A stretch of DNA of 6,061 bases from Candidatus Bathyarchaeota archaeon (lineage in GTDB: Archaea; Thermoproteota; Bathyarchaeia; Bathyarchaeales; WUQV01), in the NCBI GenBank assembly GCA_009889585.1, contig WUQV01000154.1:1-6061 (forward strand), given 5' to 3'. The translations under genes and the position numbers were made by a program. This document shows positions 1-5,375 of this stretch, in pieces. Position 1 is the stretch's first letter; every line of letters starts with the position of its first letter. The notes under the pieces were generated by a model that saw only the letters and a list, made by a program, of their open reading frames with translations, was not told the origin of the DNA and did not search any database.

Positions 1-1
1 A

Positions 2-145
2 GGCTTTCATTACGATAGGACGGCGGTGGCGCACGCCCTCGTGGACCTCGTGAAGGATAACGTCTTAGGGAGGGAGGGCCGCCCACGTCGGTATAGATAC
101 GCTCAAAAGAGGCCGCCGAGGCTCTCGGAATTCTCGGAAGGTTAA
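2..145 (+). CDS. 3' end of an unrecognised gene (47 C-terminal residues)
   Basis: An open frame enters from the left edge and ends at TAA 143-145, encoding 47 residues. The tail begins GFHYDRTAVAHALVDLVKDN and continues into a strongly basic stretch with several R, K and P residues before ending SEFSEG. I do not recognise the family. The amphipathic segment HALVDLVKD looks like a genuine helix, and codon use resembles that of gatE and the methyltransferase, so a real C-terminus is likelier than chance. The frame is not long enough to be sure. The stop codon lies inside the TATA box proposed for the following gene, so the two genes are adjacent but probably separately transcribed. Confidence 0.5.
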   Translation, partial: GFHYDRTAVAHALVDLVKDNVLGREGRPRRYRYAQKRPPRLSEFSEG

Positions 146-152
146 ATTTAAG
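141..152 (+). promoter_or_regulatory. TATA box (box A) for the methyltransferase gene
   Basis: The AT-rich stretch GTTAAATTTAAG stands out in a GC-richer surrounding and overlaps the stop codon of the preceding gene. Its centre is about 52 bases before the ATG at 199. Transcription would begin near 170-175, giving a leader of about 25-30 bases that contains the hairpin and ribosome binding site at 172-191. This is read from the sequence only. Confidence 0.45.
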
Positions 153-171
153 CCATTGCGGAAGAACGTAG

Positions 172-191
172 CGCTTAGCTCGTAAGCGAGG
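172..191 (+). promoter_or_regulatory. 5' leader hairpin abutting the ribosome binding site
   Basis: CGCTTA (172-177) and TAAGCG (183-188) form a perfect 6-bp stem with loop GCTCG. The last stem base is also the first base of GAGG (188-191). GAGG sits 7 bases before ATG 199 but only 1 base before the in-frame TTG 193, which favours ATG 199 as the start. The stem could modulate access to the ribosome binding site, but it may be coincidental. Confidence 0.35.
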
Positions 192-198
192 CTTGACC

Positions 199-780
199 AT
201 GTCCTTCAAAAGCGTAATGAACGAAGCTTACGTAAGATCCATAAGCGAGGGCGTTCATCCCATTTCCTTCGCCACAGGGAGGTTTCTCTACCTTGTAACC
301 TTCGTCGTAGCGACGAATAAAGGAAGCGCAAACGTTCTAGAAGTAGGGACTGGTTACGGGTTCTCTACGTTATGGTTGGCTAAAGCCCTCGTTGATAGTG
401 ACGCCGATGGAAGGGTCTACTCTGTAGAAATAAGGGAAGATAGAGTTGAAGGGGCTAAAGCTTACCTAAAGCGCGCAGGCCTTAACGACTTCGTGGAGAT
501 ACTCTTAGGAGACGCTAAGGATGTTATTCCTCGCCTTAACGTTACGTTTGACGTCGTATTCATCGATGGTAAGAAGGAAGAGTACTTTGACTACTTGATG
601 GCAGTAGAGCCTAAGCTAAAGATGGGAGGTTTACTCATAGCGCATAACGTAATGGCGCCGTCACCGCATAAACTGCAGCGCTTCTTCAAGGAGGTCCTAG
701 AAGGGGAGAAGTGGGCTACTGTAATCCTGCCGATAGATTACGGCTTAAGCCTATCCGTTAAGGTCGATAGGAAGTCGTGA
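199..780 (+). CDS. Class I SAM-dependent methyltransferase, O-methyltransferase-like
   Basis: This is a cytosolic 193-residue protein predicted to transfer a methyl group from S-adenosylmethionine to an unidentified small-molecule or RNA acceptor. Motif I, VLEVGTGYG (46-54), is the glycine-rich SAM loop. E77 in VYSVEI ends the second strand and should bind the ribose. GDA (104-106) and FID (121-123) are the next acidic positions, and GG at 143-144 precedes the fifth strand. The order and spacing resemble the catechol O-methyltransferase/YrrM group, but the usual DNV metal-binding motif reads HNV (149-151), so a metal-dependent mechanism is uncertain. The length is slightly short for the family because the N-terminal helical region is brief. 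ATG 199 is preferred over TTG 193 on ribosome binding site spacing. No neighbour points to a substrate. Confidence 0.85.
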   Translation: MSFKSVMNEAYVRSISEGVHPISFATGRFLYLVTFVVATNKGSANVLEVGTGYGFSTLWLAKALVDSDADGRVYSVEIREDRVEGAKAYLKRAGLNDFVEILLGDAKDVIPRLNVTFDVVFIDGKKEEYFDYLMAVEPKLKMGGLLIAHNVMAPSPHKLQRFFKEVLEGEKWATVILPIDYGLSLSVKVDRKS

Positions 781-842
781 GGTGGTGGCTGAAGTGCGCC
801 CTTAAGTCCGCGATTTTCCGTCCGCATAAGGCATGCGCTTAA

Positions 843-866
843 GATGTTTATTGAACCCTATTTTTC
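843..866 (+). terminator. Candidate T-rich terminator after the methyltransferase
   Basis: The stretch contains TGTTTATTG and then a T5 run (861-865). Archaeal termination commonly relies on T-rich tracts of the non-template strand. It lies about 65-85 bases after the stop codon of the methyltransferase and just before the MITE-like element. No strong hairpin precedes it. Confidence 0.35.
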
Positions 867-879
867 ACACAGCAAAAAC

Positions 880-895
880 CAGGCTGTCGAAAAAT
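880..895 (+). repeat. Left terminal inverted repeat
   Basis: CAGGCTGTCGAAAAAT pairs with 1076-1091 at 15 of 16 positions, including a continuous run of 11 bases (885-895 with 1076-1086). Its AT-rich inner end runs into the palindrome ATTTAAAT (894-901). Confidence 0.6.
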
Positions 896-902
896 TTAAA
901 TG
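890..902 (+). promoter_or_regulatory. TATA-like box inside the left end of the element
   Basis: The AAAAATTTAAAT stretch resembles an archaeal box A. If active it would start a transcript near 920-925 that runs through the element into the iron-sulfur gene at 1126, giving a leader of about 200 bases. Because ATTTAAAT is palindromic, its direction cannot be read from the motif alone. Confidence 0.3.
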
Positions 903-1075
903 CCAAGCTCACTTCCTCACGTCGGCGGCCCCAGCGTTAAGGGCAATAGATGGAGTGCGCCAAGGTGTGCGGAGGTTAACGTCCCGCGAAAGCCCCTCGA
1001 TGAGCGTGATGAAGCTGAGGTATCGGATGCCGATGGCAGATGAGGTGAACTCAGCAGAGCTAAGGGGGGAAGTCG

Positions 1076-1091
1076 ATTTTTCGACACCCTG
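1076..1091 (-). repeat. Right terminal inverted repeat
   Basis: On the minus strand this reads CAGGGTGTCGAAAAAT, identical to the left end except for G in place of C at position 5. Confidence 0.6.
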
Positions 1092-1098
1092 TATTAAG
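1091..1098 (+). promoter_or_regulatory. Weak TATA-like box just before the iron-sulfur gene
   Basis: GTATTAAG is centred about 31 bases before ATG 1126. A start site some 25 bases downstream would give a nearly leaderless mRNA, which would suit the absence of a visible ribosome binding site before 1126. It lies in the loop and arm of hairpin 2, so the call is tentative. Confidence 0.25.
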
Positions 1099-1125
1099 GG
1101 TGTAGATGGTATGGCATAAGATGCG

Positions 1126-1953
1126 ATGGAGGTTGAATTTGTGTGTAATTTCTGCATCAAACACGGAGCTGGCAAAAAATGGTACTTGAACATGGCGAAC
1201 TACTCTCGTGATTTAGAAAAGGACCCAGAGAGACGTCAAGTTTTCCTCAAGTTCCTTGAAGAATTGGAGAAAACACCCGTGGGAAAGATAGATGAGCAGC
1301 TCAAGGCGTTTAGAATTCCAGTACTGGGCAATATCCTAAGGTGGAAATATGGACGTTACTTCGAAAAAACGCATTGTGGTCAAGTCGTCCCAATTGAGGA
1401 TGCAATCGCTGTTCTTAATATAGCGAATCCGATAGTGAGGGTTCCTTGCATCTGCCGCCATGTGTACGGCAAAAAAGAAAAAGTCTGCTTAGGCTTTGGA
1501 CTTATTAGCCTCAACCTTGTCGACAAGCTGAGTTTTGCAAGAGGTCATATCGAACAGCTCACCGCAGATGAAGCGAAAGAATTCGTGCGAAAGTGTGATG
1601 AGAGGGGGCTGGTACACACCGTTTGGACAATAAAGACGCCTTATATCTTCGCGATGTGCCAGTGCACGCATCGCGACTGCCTAGGCTTGAGAATGCGCCT
1701 AGACTATGGGGTAAAAAAGATCCTGAGGATGGGGGAATACGTGTCTGAAGTCGACATAGACGAATTCACGGGATGTGGCGAATGCGTGGAGGCATGCCAG
1801 TTTAAAGCTCTATCTGTTTCTCCACGCGTGGGCAGAGCCACGGTAGATTCAAAAAAGTGCTTTGGGTGTGGATTGTGTCGGGCATTCTGCCCAGTGAAGG
1901 CGATAAATTTAACCCCGAGACTTCAACATTCGGTGGCAAGATCGGTGTGGTAA
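1126..1953 (+). CDS. Cysteine-rich iron-sulfur protein with C-terminal double ferredoxin domain
   Basis: This 275-residue soluble protein probably carries electrons through iron-sulfur clusters; its partner is unknown. It has three parts. The N-terminus carries C7-x2-C10 followed by HG (13-14) and WYL. The middle contains C84, PCICR (107-111), C121, a GLVHT motif (161-165) and C178-x-C180-x4-C185, likely metal or cluster ligands. The C-terminus (about 205-262) is a bacterial-type 2[4Fe-4S] ferredoxin module. Its second motif is complete (C245, C248, C251, C255, then P256). Its first has only C217, C220 and C224, with F214 where the first cysteine normally sits. There are no transmembrane segments and no signal peptide, so a cytosolic location is expected. 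The layout recalls uncharacterised archaeal ferredoxin-like proteins. No good ribosome binding site precedes ATG 1126, but the conserved-looking CNFC motif six residues in argues against a later start. Confidence 0.85.
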   Translation: MEVEFVCNFCIKHGAGKKWYLNMANYSRDLEKDPERRQVFLKFLEELEKTPVGKIDEQLKAFRIPVLGNILRWKYGRYFEKTHCGQVVPIEDAIAVLNIANPIVRVPCICRHVYGKKEKVCLGFGLISLNLVDKLSFARGHIEQLTADEAKEFVRKCDERGLVHTVWTIKTPYIFAMCQCTHRDCLGLRMRLDYGVKKILRMGEYVSEVDIDEFTGCGECVEACQFKALSVSPRVGRATVDSKKCFGCGLCRAFCPVKAINLTPRLQHSVARSVW

Positions 1954-1992
1954 AAAAGCGGAACGGAGGCAAAATTGAGCAAACCATAAGGG

Positions 1993-2023
1993 AAAAAACT
2001 TGTTTCAATAGCCTGTGAGGCTA
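1993..2023 (-). terminator. Hairpin plus T6 tract: candidate minus-strand terminator
   Basis: Read on the minus strand, the perfect stem TAGCCT/AGGCTA (2009-2023, loop CAC) is followed ten bases later by six T residues (1998-1993). It could stop transcripts coming from the winged-helix operon, which ends at 2278, before they collide with the convergent iron-sulfur gene. The spacing between stem and T tract is longer than in a classical intrinsic terminator, though archaeal termination mainly needs the T tract. Confidence 0.4.
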
Positions 2024-2042
2024 ACGTGCTAAACAAAGTATT

Positions 2043-2057
2043 GGCATCATTTATGCC
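2043..2057 (+). other. Short hairpin downstream of the iron-sulfur gene
   Basis: GGCAT (2043-2047) and ATGCC (2053-2057) form a 5-bp stem around CATTT. The 8-mer TTATGCCT (2051-2058) recurs at 2077-2084. Nothing else in 1954-2147 looks coding on either strand. The role is unknown; it may be part of a 3' untranslated region. Confidence 0.25.
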
Positions 2058-2147
2058 TGGGATTTTGAATGTTGACTTATGCCTACCTGCTTGCGATTCC
2101 TTAACCTTTCATTTTCAGATCACTTTCCTCATCTTCTCGGCTACATC

Positions 2148-2255
2148 CTATAACTGAGCATGTTTTCTTTCCCTATCCCAATAGGGAGACTTGCATTTAG
2201 GGCATACCCTCGGCCTCTCTGGTCTTCTGGGACTTCCCGCCGATAAAGTTAAAGC
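2148..2255 (-). pseudogene. Start-less relic of a small archaeal zinc-ribbon protein
   Basis: A minus-strand frame open from 2255 to TAG 2150-2148 encodes 35 residues. Its centre reads ERPRVCPKCKSPYWDRER, a form typical of the C-terminal zinc knuckle of small archaeal zinc-ribbon or DNA-binding proteins. Only one CxxC pair is present, where the full ribbon needs two. A stop (TAA at 2258-2256) closes the frame upstream, and there is no ATG, GTG or TTG before the motif. The N-terminal half therefore appears lost by deletion or frameshift. It lies 22 bases after the winged-helix gene that ends at 2278, in a different frame, so it was perhaps once the next gene of that operon. An in-frame fusion to that gene would need both a frameshift and loss of its stop. 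A sequencing error is also possible. Confidence 0.55.
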
Positions 2256-2277
2256 TTAGGACTTCGTAAGCGAAAGG

Positions 2278-2784
2278 TTAGGAGAGCTTAGCCTTCACCT
2301 TCGGCAGGATTTGCTCCTGTAGCCTCCGTATTCCTATCGTCGTGATCTCGTATTCGCCGTCCTCGATCCTAGCGACTAAGCCGTCGCGACATAGCTCGCT
2401 CAAGCGGGCGCTTGTCGTCTTTACATCCTTGCCGAGCTTAGCTTGCAGCTCCTTGCTCGAGAGCGAGCCCTTGCTCAAGATCCCAAGCTTATGGCCGATG
2501 TAAGCCGCTAAAAGGTTCAACGCTAATGCATCGCTATCCGAGAGCTTCGAGCGCGGCACGAGCACGCACGACCCCTCGGGGGCGACGGCCACGACGCCCT
2601 CGAAATCCTCGATCAACTTCGATAAGTCGATAGTTAACATCGCTTTGCTGACCACTTCGAGCCTTGGGACGATTTGGCTGAAGAATCTGTTCACCGCCGT
2701 CCAAACACCTTCGACGTCGCCGCTAAACTTCCCTTCGACATCACCGTACTTAACGTGAACTTCGATTTTCTTCTCCTCGCTCAA
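2278..2784 (-). CDS. Winged-helix domain protein of unknown function (second of a paralogous pair)
   Basis: This 168-residue cytosolic protein has two parts. Residues 5-60 look like a short beta sheet plus helices, with paired strands IEVHVKYGDVEG and KFSG and then a helix with FFSQIVP (34-40). Residues 61-168 start with FEGVVAVAPEG and LVPRSKLSDSDALALNLLA, then form a winged helix in which KTTSARLSELCRDGLV (122-137) is the likely recognition region and EYEITTIG (144-151) the wing. It closes with a helix containing ILPK. No zinc ligands or membrane segments are seen. The start is TTG at 2784-2782, which overlaps the TGA of the upstream paralogue, and GAGGGG lies nine bases before it, so the two are translationally coupled. 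The motifs match what I remember of conserved hypothetical proteins in several archaeal phyla. A regulatory or DNA-binding role is an inference from the fold. Confidence 0.8.
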   Translation of the reverse strand: MSEEKKIEVHVKYGDVEGKFSGDVEGVWTAVNRFFSQIVPRLEVVSKAMLTIDLSKLIEDFEGVVAVAPEGSCVLVPRSKLSDSDALALNLLAAYIGHKLGILSKGSLSSKELQAKLGKDVKTTSARLSELCRDGLVARIEDGEYEITTIGIRRLQEQILPKVKAKLS

Positions 2785-3263
2785 CTTGCTGCGCCCCTCG
2801 ACTTCGGCAGTACCTCGGTCTTAACCCATTGCTCGCCTTGAACCGTTAACTTAAACTCCGGCTTCGACGGATCCGGCTTAAACGCGAGCCCCTTGCGAAC
2901 CATCTCGTTCAATCTGGCTGGAACCATTGCCTTCGTCCCGCTCGACTCAAGAAGGCGGCTGATTCGAGAGGCCGTGTTCATCTTCCCCTCGGATGCGTAT
3001 AGCATCAAGCCGATCGCCTCGTAATGCGTGAGCGGCTGCTTGGTTACGAGCACGGGCCCCTCGGTCGTAAACTCGATGATCCCTTCGAATTCAGCCCTTG
3101 ACGAAGGGGCAAGCTTCGTTAAAGCGAGGTTGCTTAATTCGTCCATGAAGCCGGGTGGTATGGAGCGTAATAGGCTTAAGACCTCGTCGTGGCTCTCACC
3201 TTCAAGGACTAGCTCCCCGAACGGGGCCTTCACTCGAACTTGAACTTTGCCCATCCTCATCAC
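2781..3263 (-). CDS. Winged-helix domain protein of unknown function (first of a paralogous pair)
   Basis: This 160-residue protein is a diverged paralogue of the downstream gene product. Shared landmarks in the same order are VQVRVKAPFGE near the N-terminus, FEGIIEFTTEGPVLVTKQPL (59-78) against FEGVVAVAPEGSCVLVPRSKL, PARLNEMVRKGLA (115-127) against SARLSELCRDGLV, EFKLTVQG (136-143) against EYEITTIG, and terminal VLPK against ILPK. Residues 80-143 look like a winged helix and the first 55 like a beta/alpha domain. Three in-frame starts are clustered: GTG 3263, ATG 3260 and ATG 3254. None has a clear ribosome binding site, so the longest is given and up to three residues may be extra. It is the first gene after the TATA box near 3318, and its stop overlaps the next start by four bases. 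The function is unknown. A DNA-binding heterodimer with its neighbour is plausible. Confidence 0.8.
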   Translation of the reverse strand: MMRMGKVQVRVKAPFGELVLEGESHDEVLSLLRSIPPGFMDELSNLALTKLAPSSRAEFEGIIEFTTEGPVLVTKQPLTHYEAIGLMLYASEGKMNTASRISRLLESSGTKAMVPARLNEMVRKGLAFKPDPSKPEFKLTVQGEQWVKTEVLPKSRGAAS

Positions 3264-3312
3264 AGCCGATTCGAAAGCCTTCGAAGTTCAACGTTAAGTT
3301 CAATCGCTTCAT

Positions 3313-3329
3313 GCTTTTAAAGCTTTCAT
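3313..3329 (-). promoter_or_regulatory. BRE/TATA promoter of the winged-helix gene pair
   Basis: On the minus strand the sequence GAAAGCTTTAAAAGC gives a purine-rich BRE followed by the box CTTTAAAAG (3322-3314). Transcription would start near 3292, giving a leader of about 30 bases before 3263. A similar arrangement, GAAAGCTAATTTAAAGG, occurs about 55 bases further upstream (3369-3385), either as a second promoter or as a partial duplication. Confidence 0.6.
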
Positions 3330-3412
3330 AATATCGAGGACTATTTCAGCCCGCATTTATTCGATCAGCCTTTAAATTAGCTTTCGGGATGGCGATTGGT
3401 TCGTTGTAACGT

Positions 3413-3427
3413 AAAGATTTAAAAACG
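3413..3427 (-). terminator. T-rich terminator after gatE
   Basis: On the minus strand the bases read CGTTTTTAAATCTTTAC, 20-35 bases after the gatE stop codon at 3447. The T5 and T3 runs fit archaeal U-tract termination. It separates gatE from the winged-helix promoter. The same AT-rich stretch could also act as a TATA box. Confidence 0.45.
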
Positions 3428-3446
3428 TAAGGGCCTTAATTCGAAA

Positions 3447-5363
3447 TTAACCGAAGGTCTCAAGCTCCTCCTTTAAAAGCGAGCTTACGACATCGGCCCT
3501 TACACGGCCGCGGTACTCCCGCATGATCGCTCCCATCAAGAGGCCGAACGCAGCCTTCGGCCCGCGCTGCTTAATGATCCCCTCGTTTCTCCTCACGATA
3601 TCTTTCACTATCCTCTCAAGCTCCTCCTCCGAGAGCATAATTAACCCGAGGCTTTCGACGGCCTCCTTCGCCGTTAAGCCCTCGTGTTCAGAAAGCCACG
3701 TCACTACGTCGGGAATGGCTTCCTTCGCTAACTCCCCGCGGCCGATCATCGTGAATATTTCCTTCAGCTGTTCGCTCGAAACCCTCGACACTTCGATGCC
3801 GTCGCGTTGTAATGCCTTTAACGTTTCAGTTAAAGTCGTCGCTATTAACGTCGGCGGCGCCTTTGTCTCCTTTACAAGGCCTTCGAATAGCTCGCAGTAC
3901 TCCGAGTCTAAAACTTGACGTGCTAGCTTCTCGTTTAAACCGTACTCCTTCATGAGGAGCTTCAACATCTGCTCCGGTCGCATCGGAAGTCGAGAGCGTA
4001 ACCGCTTAACGTATTCCTCTTCGATTCTAATGGATGGCACGTCCGTCTCAGGGTACATGCGAGCTGCGCCAGGTCGAGGCCTCATGTAGCGCGTCGTTCC
4101 GTTCGGGTTGGCGGCTCTTGTCTCCTCAGGAACCCCCCTTAAAGCCTCCCTCGCTCGTTCCGTCACCGCCTTTAGCGCGTCTATAGCGTCCTCCTCAAGG
4201 CCGACGGCGAGGACGATAGCATCCTCATCTCTCGCTTTCATCACCTGACTTAGCAGCTCTACTTCCTCATTTGAGATCTCGCTAGGTAGCTCGTCCGTGT
4301 TGAAAATTTCATCGATACGCCCCCAGAATCGCGCTCTATCTGCCATCTCATCTCCAAAACTTACGTTCGGCATTAGCTCACGCCTCAACAAGCCGCTAAA
4401 GCCGAGGAGCTTTACAGCTAATACGCGTTTGCCTTCCTCGATCGACTTTCGAAGCGCTTCGTACTTAGTGTTAACAAAGGCCATCGTAACGTCTACGAAC
4501 TCGTCCTTGATGTGACGCTCCTCTACGTTACGAGCCTTTAGCTCCTCCCTTAGCTTGATCAAGCTTAATTGTCGCCTGACCTCGTACTCGACCACCATCG
4601 GGATGAGCTCTAGCTCTTGAACGCCCTTGATCTCGATGAGGGCGCCATCTCGAATTGAGATGTTAAGATCCTGACGGATCGTGCCCAAGCCCCTTTTGAC
4701 CTTTCTAGTGGCTCGTAACAAACGTCCGACGGTAAGCGCCACCTCGCCGGCTTCCTTTGGAGAGGTTATGACAGGGGCCGTCGTCACTTCGATTAACGGG
4801 ACGCCGAGCCTATCGATGCGATAGAAGGCGATCGCGCCGTCTTTCCCCATAAGCCTAGCAGCGTCCTCCTCAAGGCATACTTGTTGAATCGGGACGACCT
4901 TGCCGCTAACTTCGACTTCGCCGCCTAAGGCTACGACGCAGGTCCTTTGGAAGCCGGTCGTGTTCGAGCCATCGATAACTACCTTTCGCATGACGTGAAC
5001 TTCGTCGACCGGATCGGCATCGATCATTAAAGCAAATGTAAGGGCTGCTTCTAACGCCTCTCGATTCAAGTCGTGCGGAGGCTCTTCATCCATCTCCACG
5101 AGGCAGGAGGTGCTTTTGTTGGCCTCGTAGGATATCCTCAAGCCCTTTTGAAACTCGAAGTAAGCCGCCGGATCGACTTGGCCGAGCTCGCTTTGAGTGG
5201 GCCTTAGCCTCCTTAGAAAAGAGGCCTCTGGCTCTTCCTTGAATAGGCGCGGCGGGCATGAGCAGAAGAGCTTATGGGCTACGTCAAGCTGTTGGTGAAC
5301 CTCTAATCCGACCTTTAAGCCGACCTTTGAATAATCGATGCTCGCGCTAGATCGCGAGGTCAC
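3447..5363 (-). CDS. gatE: Glutamyl-tRNA(Gln) amidotransferase subunit E
   Basis: GatE, with GatD, converts Glu-tRNA(Gln) to Gln-tRNA(Gln) in the archaeal cytosol. GatD releases ammonia from glutamine or asparagine, and GatE activates the glutamyl-tRNA with ATP and amidates it. Counting from GTG 5363 the protein has 638 residues, close to the family's usual length. The GatB/GatE cradle begins with VGLKVGLEVHQQLD (14-27) and KLFCSCP (31-37). It continues with SYEANKSTSCLVEMDEEPPH, VIDGSNTTGFQRT (129-141), LGVPLIEVTTAP (186-197) and GTIRQDLNISI. A GAD-type insertion lies roughly at 290-410, then the family-typical YPETDVPSI (437-445). The YqeY-like tail (about 460-638) contains GLLMGAIMREYRGRVRAD. 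GTG 5363 is preferred because AGGTGG lies six bases upstream and family members start close to the GLKVGLE motif. ATG 5399 in the same frame would add 12 residues and has no ribosome binding site. gatD is not adjacent. Confidence 0.96.
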   Translation of the reverse strand: MTSRSSASIDYSKVGLKVGLEVHQQLDVAHKLFCSCPPRLFKEEPEASFLRRLRPTQSELGQVDPAAYFEFQKGLRISYEANKSTSCLVEMDEEPPHDLNREALEAALTFALMIDADPVDEVHVMRKVVIDGSNTTGFQRTCVVALGGEVEVSGKVVPIQQVCLEEDAARLMGKDGAIAFYRIDRLGVPLIEVTTAPVITSPKEAGEVALTVGRLLRATRKVKRGLGTIRQDLNISIRDGALIEIKGVQELELIPMVVEYEVRRQLSLIKLREELKARNVEERHIKDEFVDVTMAFVNTKYEALRKSIEEGKRVLAVKLLGFSGLLRRELMPNVSFGDEMADRARFWGRIDEIFNTDELPSEISNEEVELLSQVMKARDEDAIVLAVGLEEDAIDALKAVTERAREALRGVPEETRAANPNGTTRYMRPRPGAARMYPETDVPSIRIEEEYVKRLRSRLPMRPEQMLKLLMKEYGLNEKLARQVLDSEYCELFEGLVKETKAPPTLIATTLTETLKALQRDGIEVSRVSSEQLKEIFTMIGRGELAKEAIPDVVTWLSEHEGLTAKEAVESLGLIMLSEEELERIVKDIVRRNEGIIKQRGPKAAFGLLMGAIMREYRGRVRADVVSSLLKEELETFG

Positions 5364-5369
5364 GGCAAG

Positions 5370-5375
5370 CCACCT
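5370..5375 (-). promoter_or_regulatory. Ribosome binding site supporting the GTG start of gatE
   Basis: AGGTGG on the minus strand, six bases before GTG 5363-5361, matches the anti-Shine-Dalgarno sequence, and nothing comparable precedes ATG 5399. A TATA-like GATTTATGG overlapping 5399-5407 would place transcription starts near 5375-5380 and exclude the longer start, but that box is weak. Confidence 0.5.

Larger units (their letters stand above)
880..1091. mobile_element. MITE-like element bounded by 16-bp terminal inverted repeats
   Basis: The left end CAGGCTGTCGAAAAAT (880-895) and the right end ATTTTTCGACACCCTG (1076-1091) are reverse complements at 15 of 16 positions. The only mismatch is C884 against C1087. 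Both tips start with CAGG, a common form for DDE transposon ends. The 212-bp interior has no credible transposase: the two overlapping opposite-strand frames are low-complexity and unlike known proteins. This fits a miniature inverted-repeat element mobilised in trans by an IS with matching ends. I see no obvious target-site duplication next to the tips, so the insertion may be old, the ends may be misjudged, or the repeats may instead be the closing stem of a structured RNA. No second copy exists in the window. Confidence 0.5.
1072..1103 (+). other. Two overlapping, mutually exclusive hairpins before the iron-sulfur gene
   Basis: Hairpin 1 is GTCGA (1072-1076), loop TTTT, TCGAC (1081-1085). 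Hairpin 2 is ACACCCT (1084-1090), loop GTATTA, AGGGTGT (1097-1103). They share bases 1084-1085, so they compete. The right inverted repeat of the element also supplies part of both, so a transcript could instead pair over long range with 880-895. The site is 23-54 bases before ATG 1126, where it could affect expression of that gene. Confidence 0.45.

Noticed and set aside
779..805. GAGGTGG after the methyltransferase stop with GTG codons following, as if a coupled gene began there
   Set aside because: The frame stops after three to six codons, with no continuation in other frames.
1003..1065. C/D box sRNA suggested by GTGATGA, CTGA and GATGAGG motifs
   Set aside because: Only two bases separate the C-like and D-like boxes, leaving no room for a guide segment.
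871..1100. Target-site duplication flanking the 880-1091 element
   Set aside because: The bases next to the left tip (AAAAAC) and right tip (TATTAA) do not match at any usual duplication length.
844..1119. + strand 91-residue open frame and the opposite-strand 94-residue frame at 909-1193
   Set aside because: Both lie largely inside the inverted-repeat element, overlap each other, and show no domain, no ribosome binding site and composition unlike the neighbouring proteins. They are more likely chance frames in a repeat.
2001..2014. TGTTTCAATAGCCT resembling part of a CRISPR repeat
   Set aside because: A single occurrence; no repeated units or regular spacers anywhere in the window.
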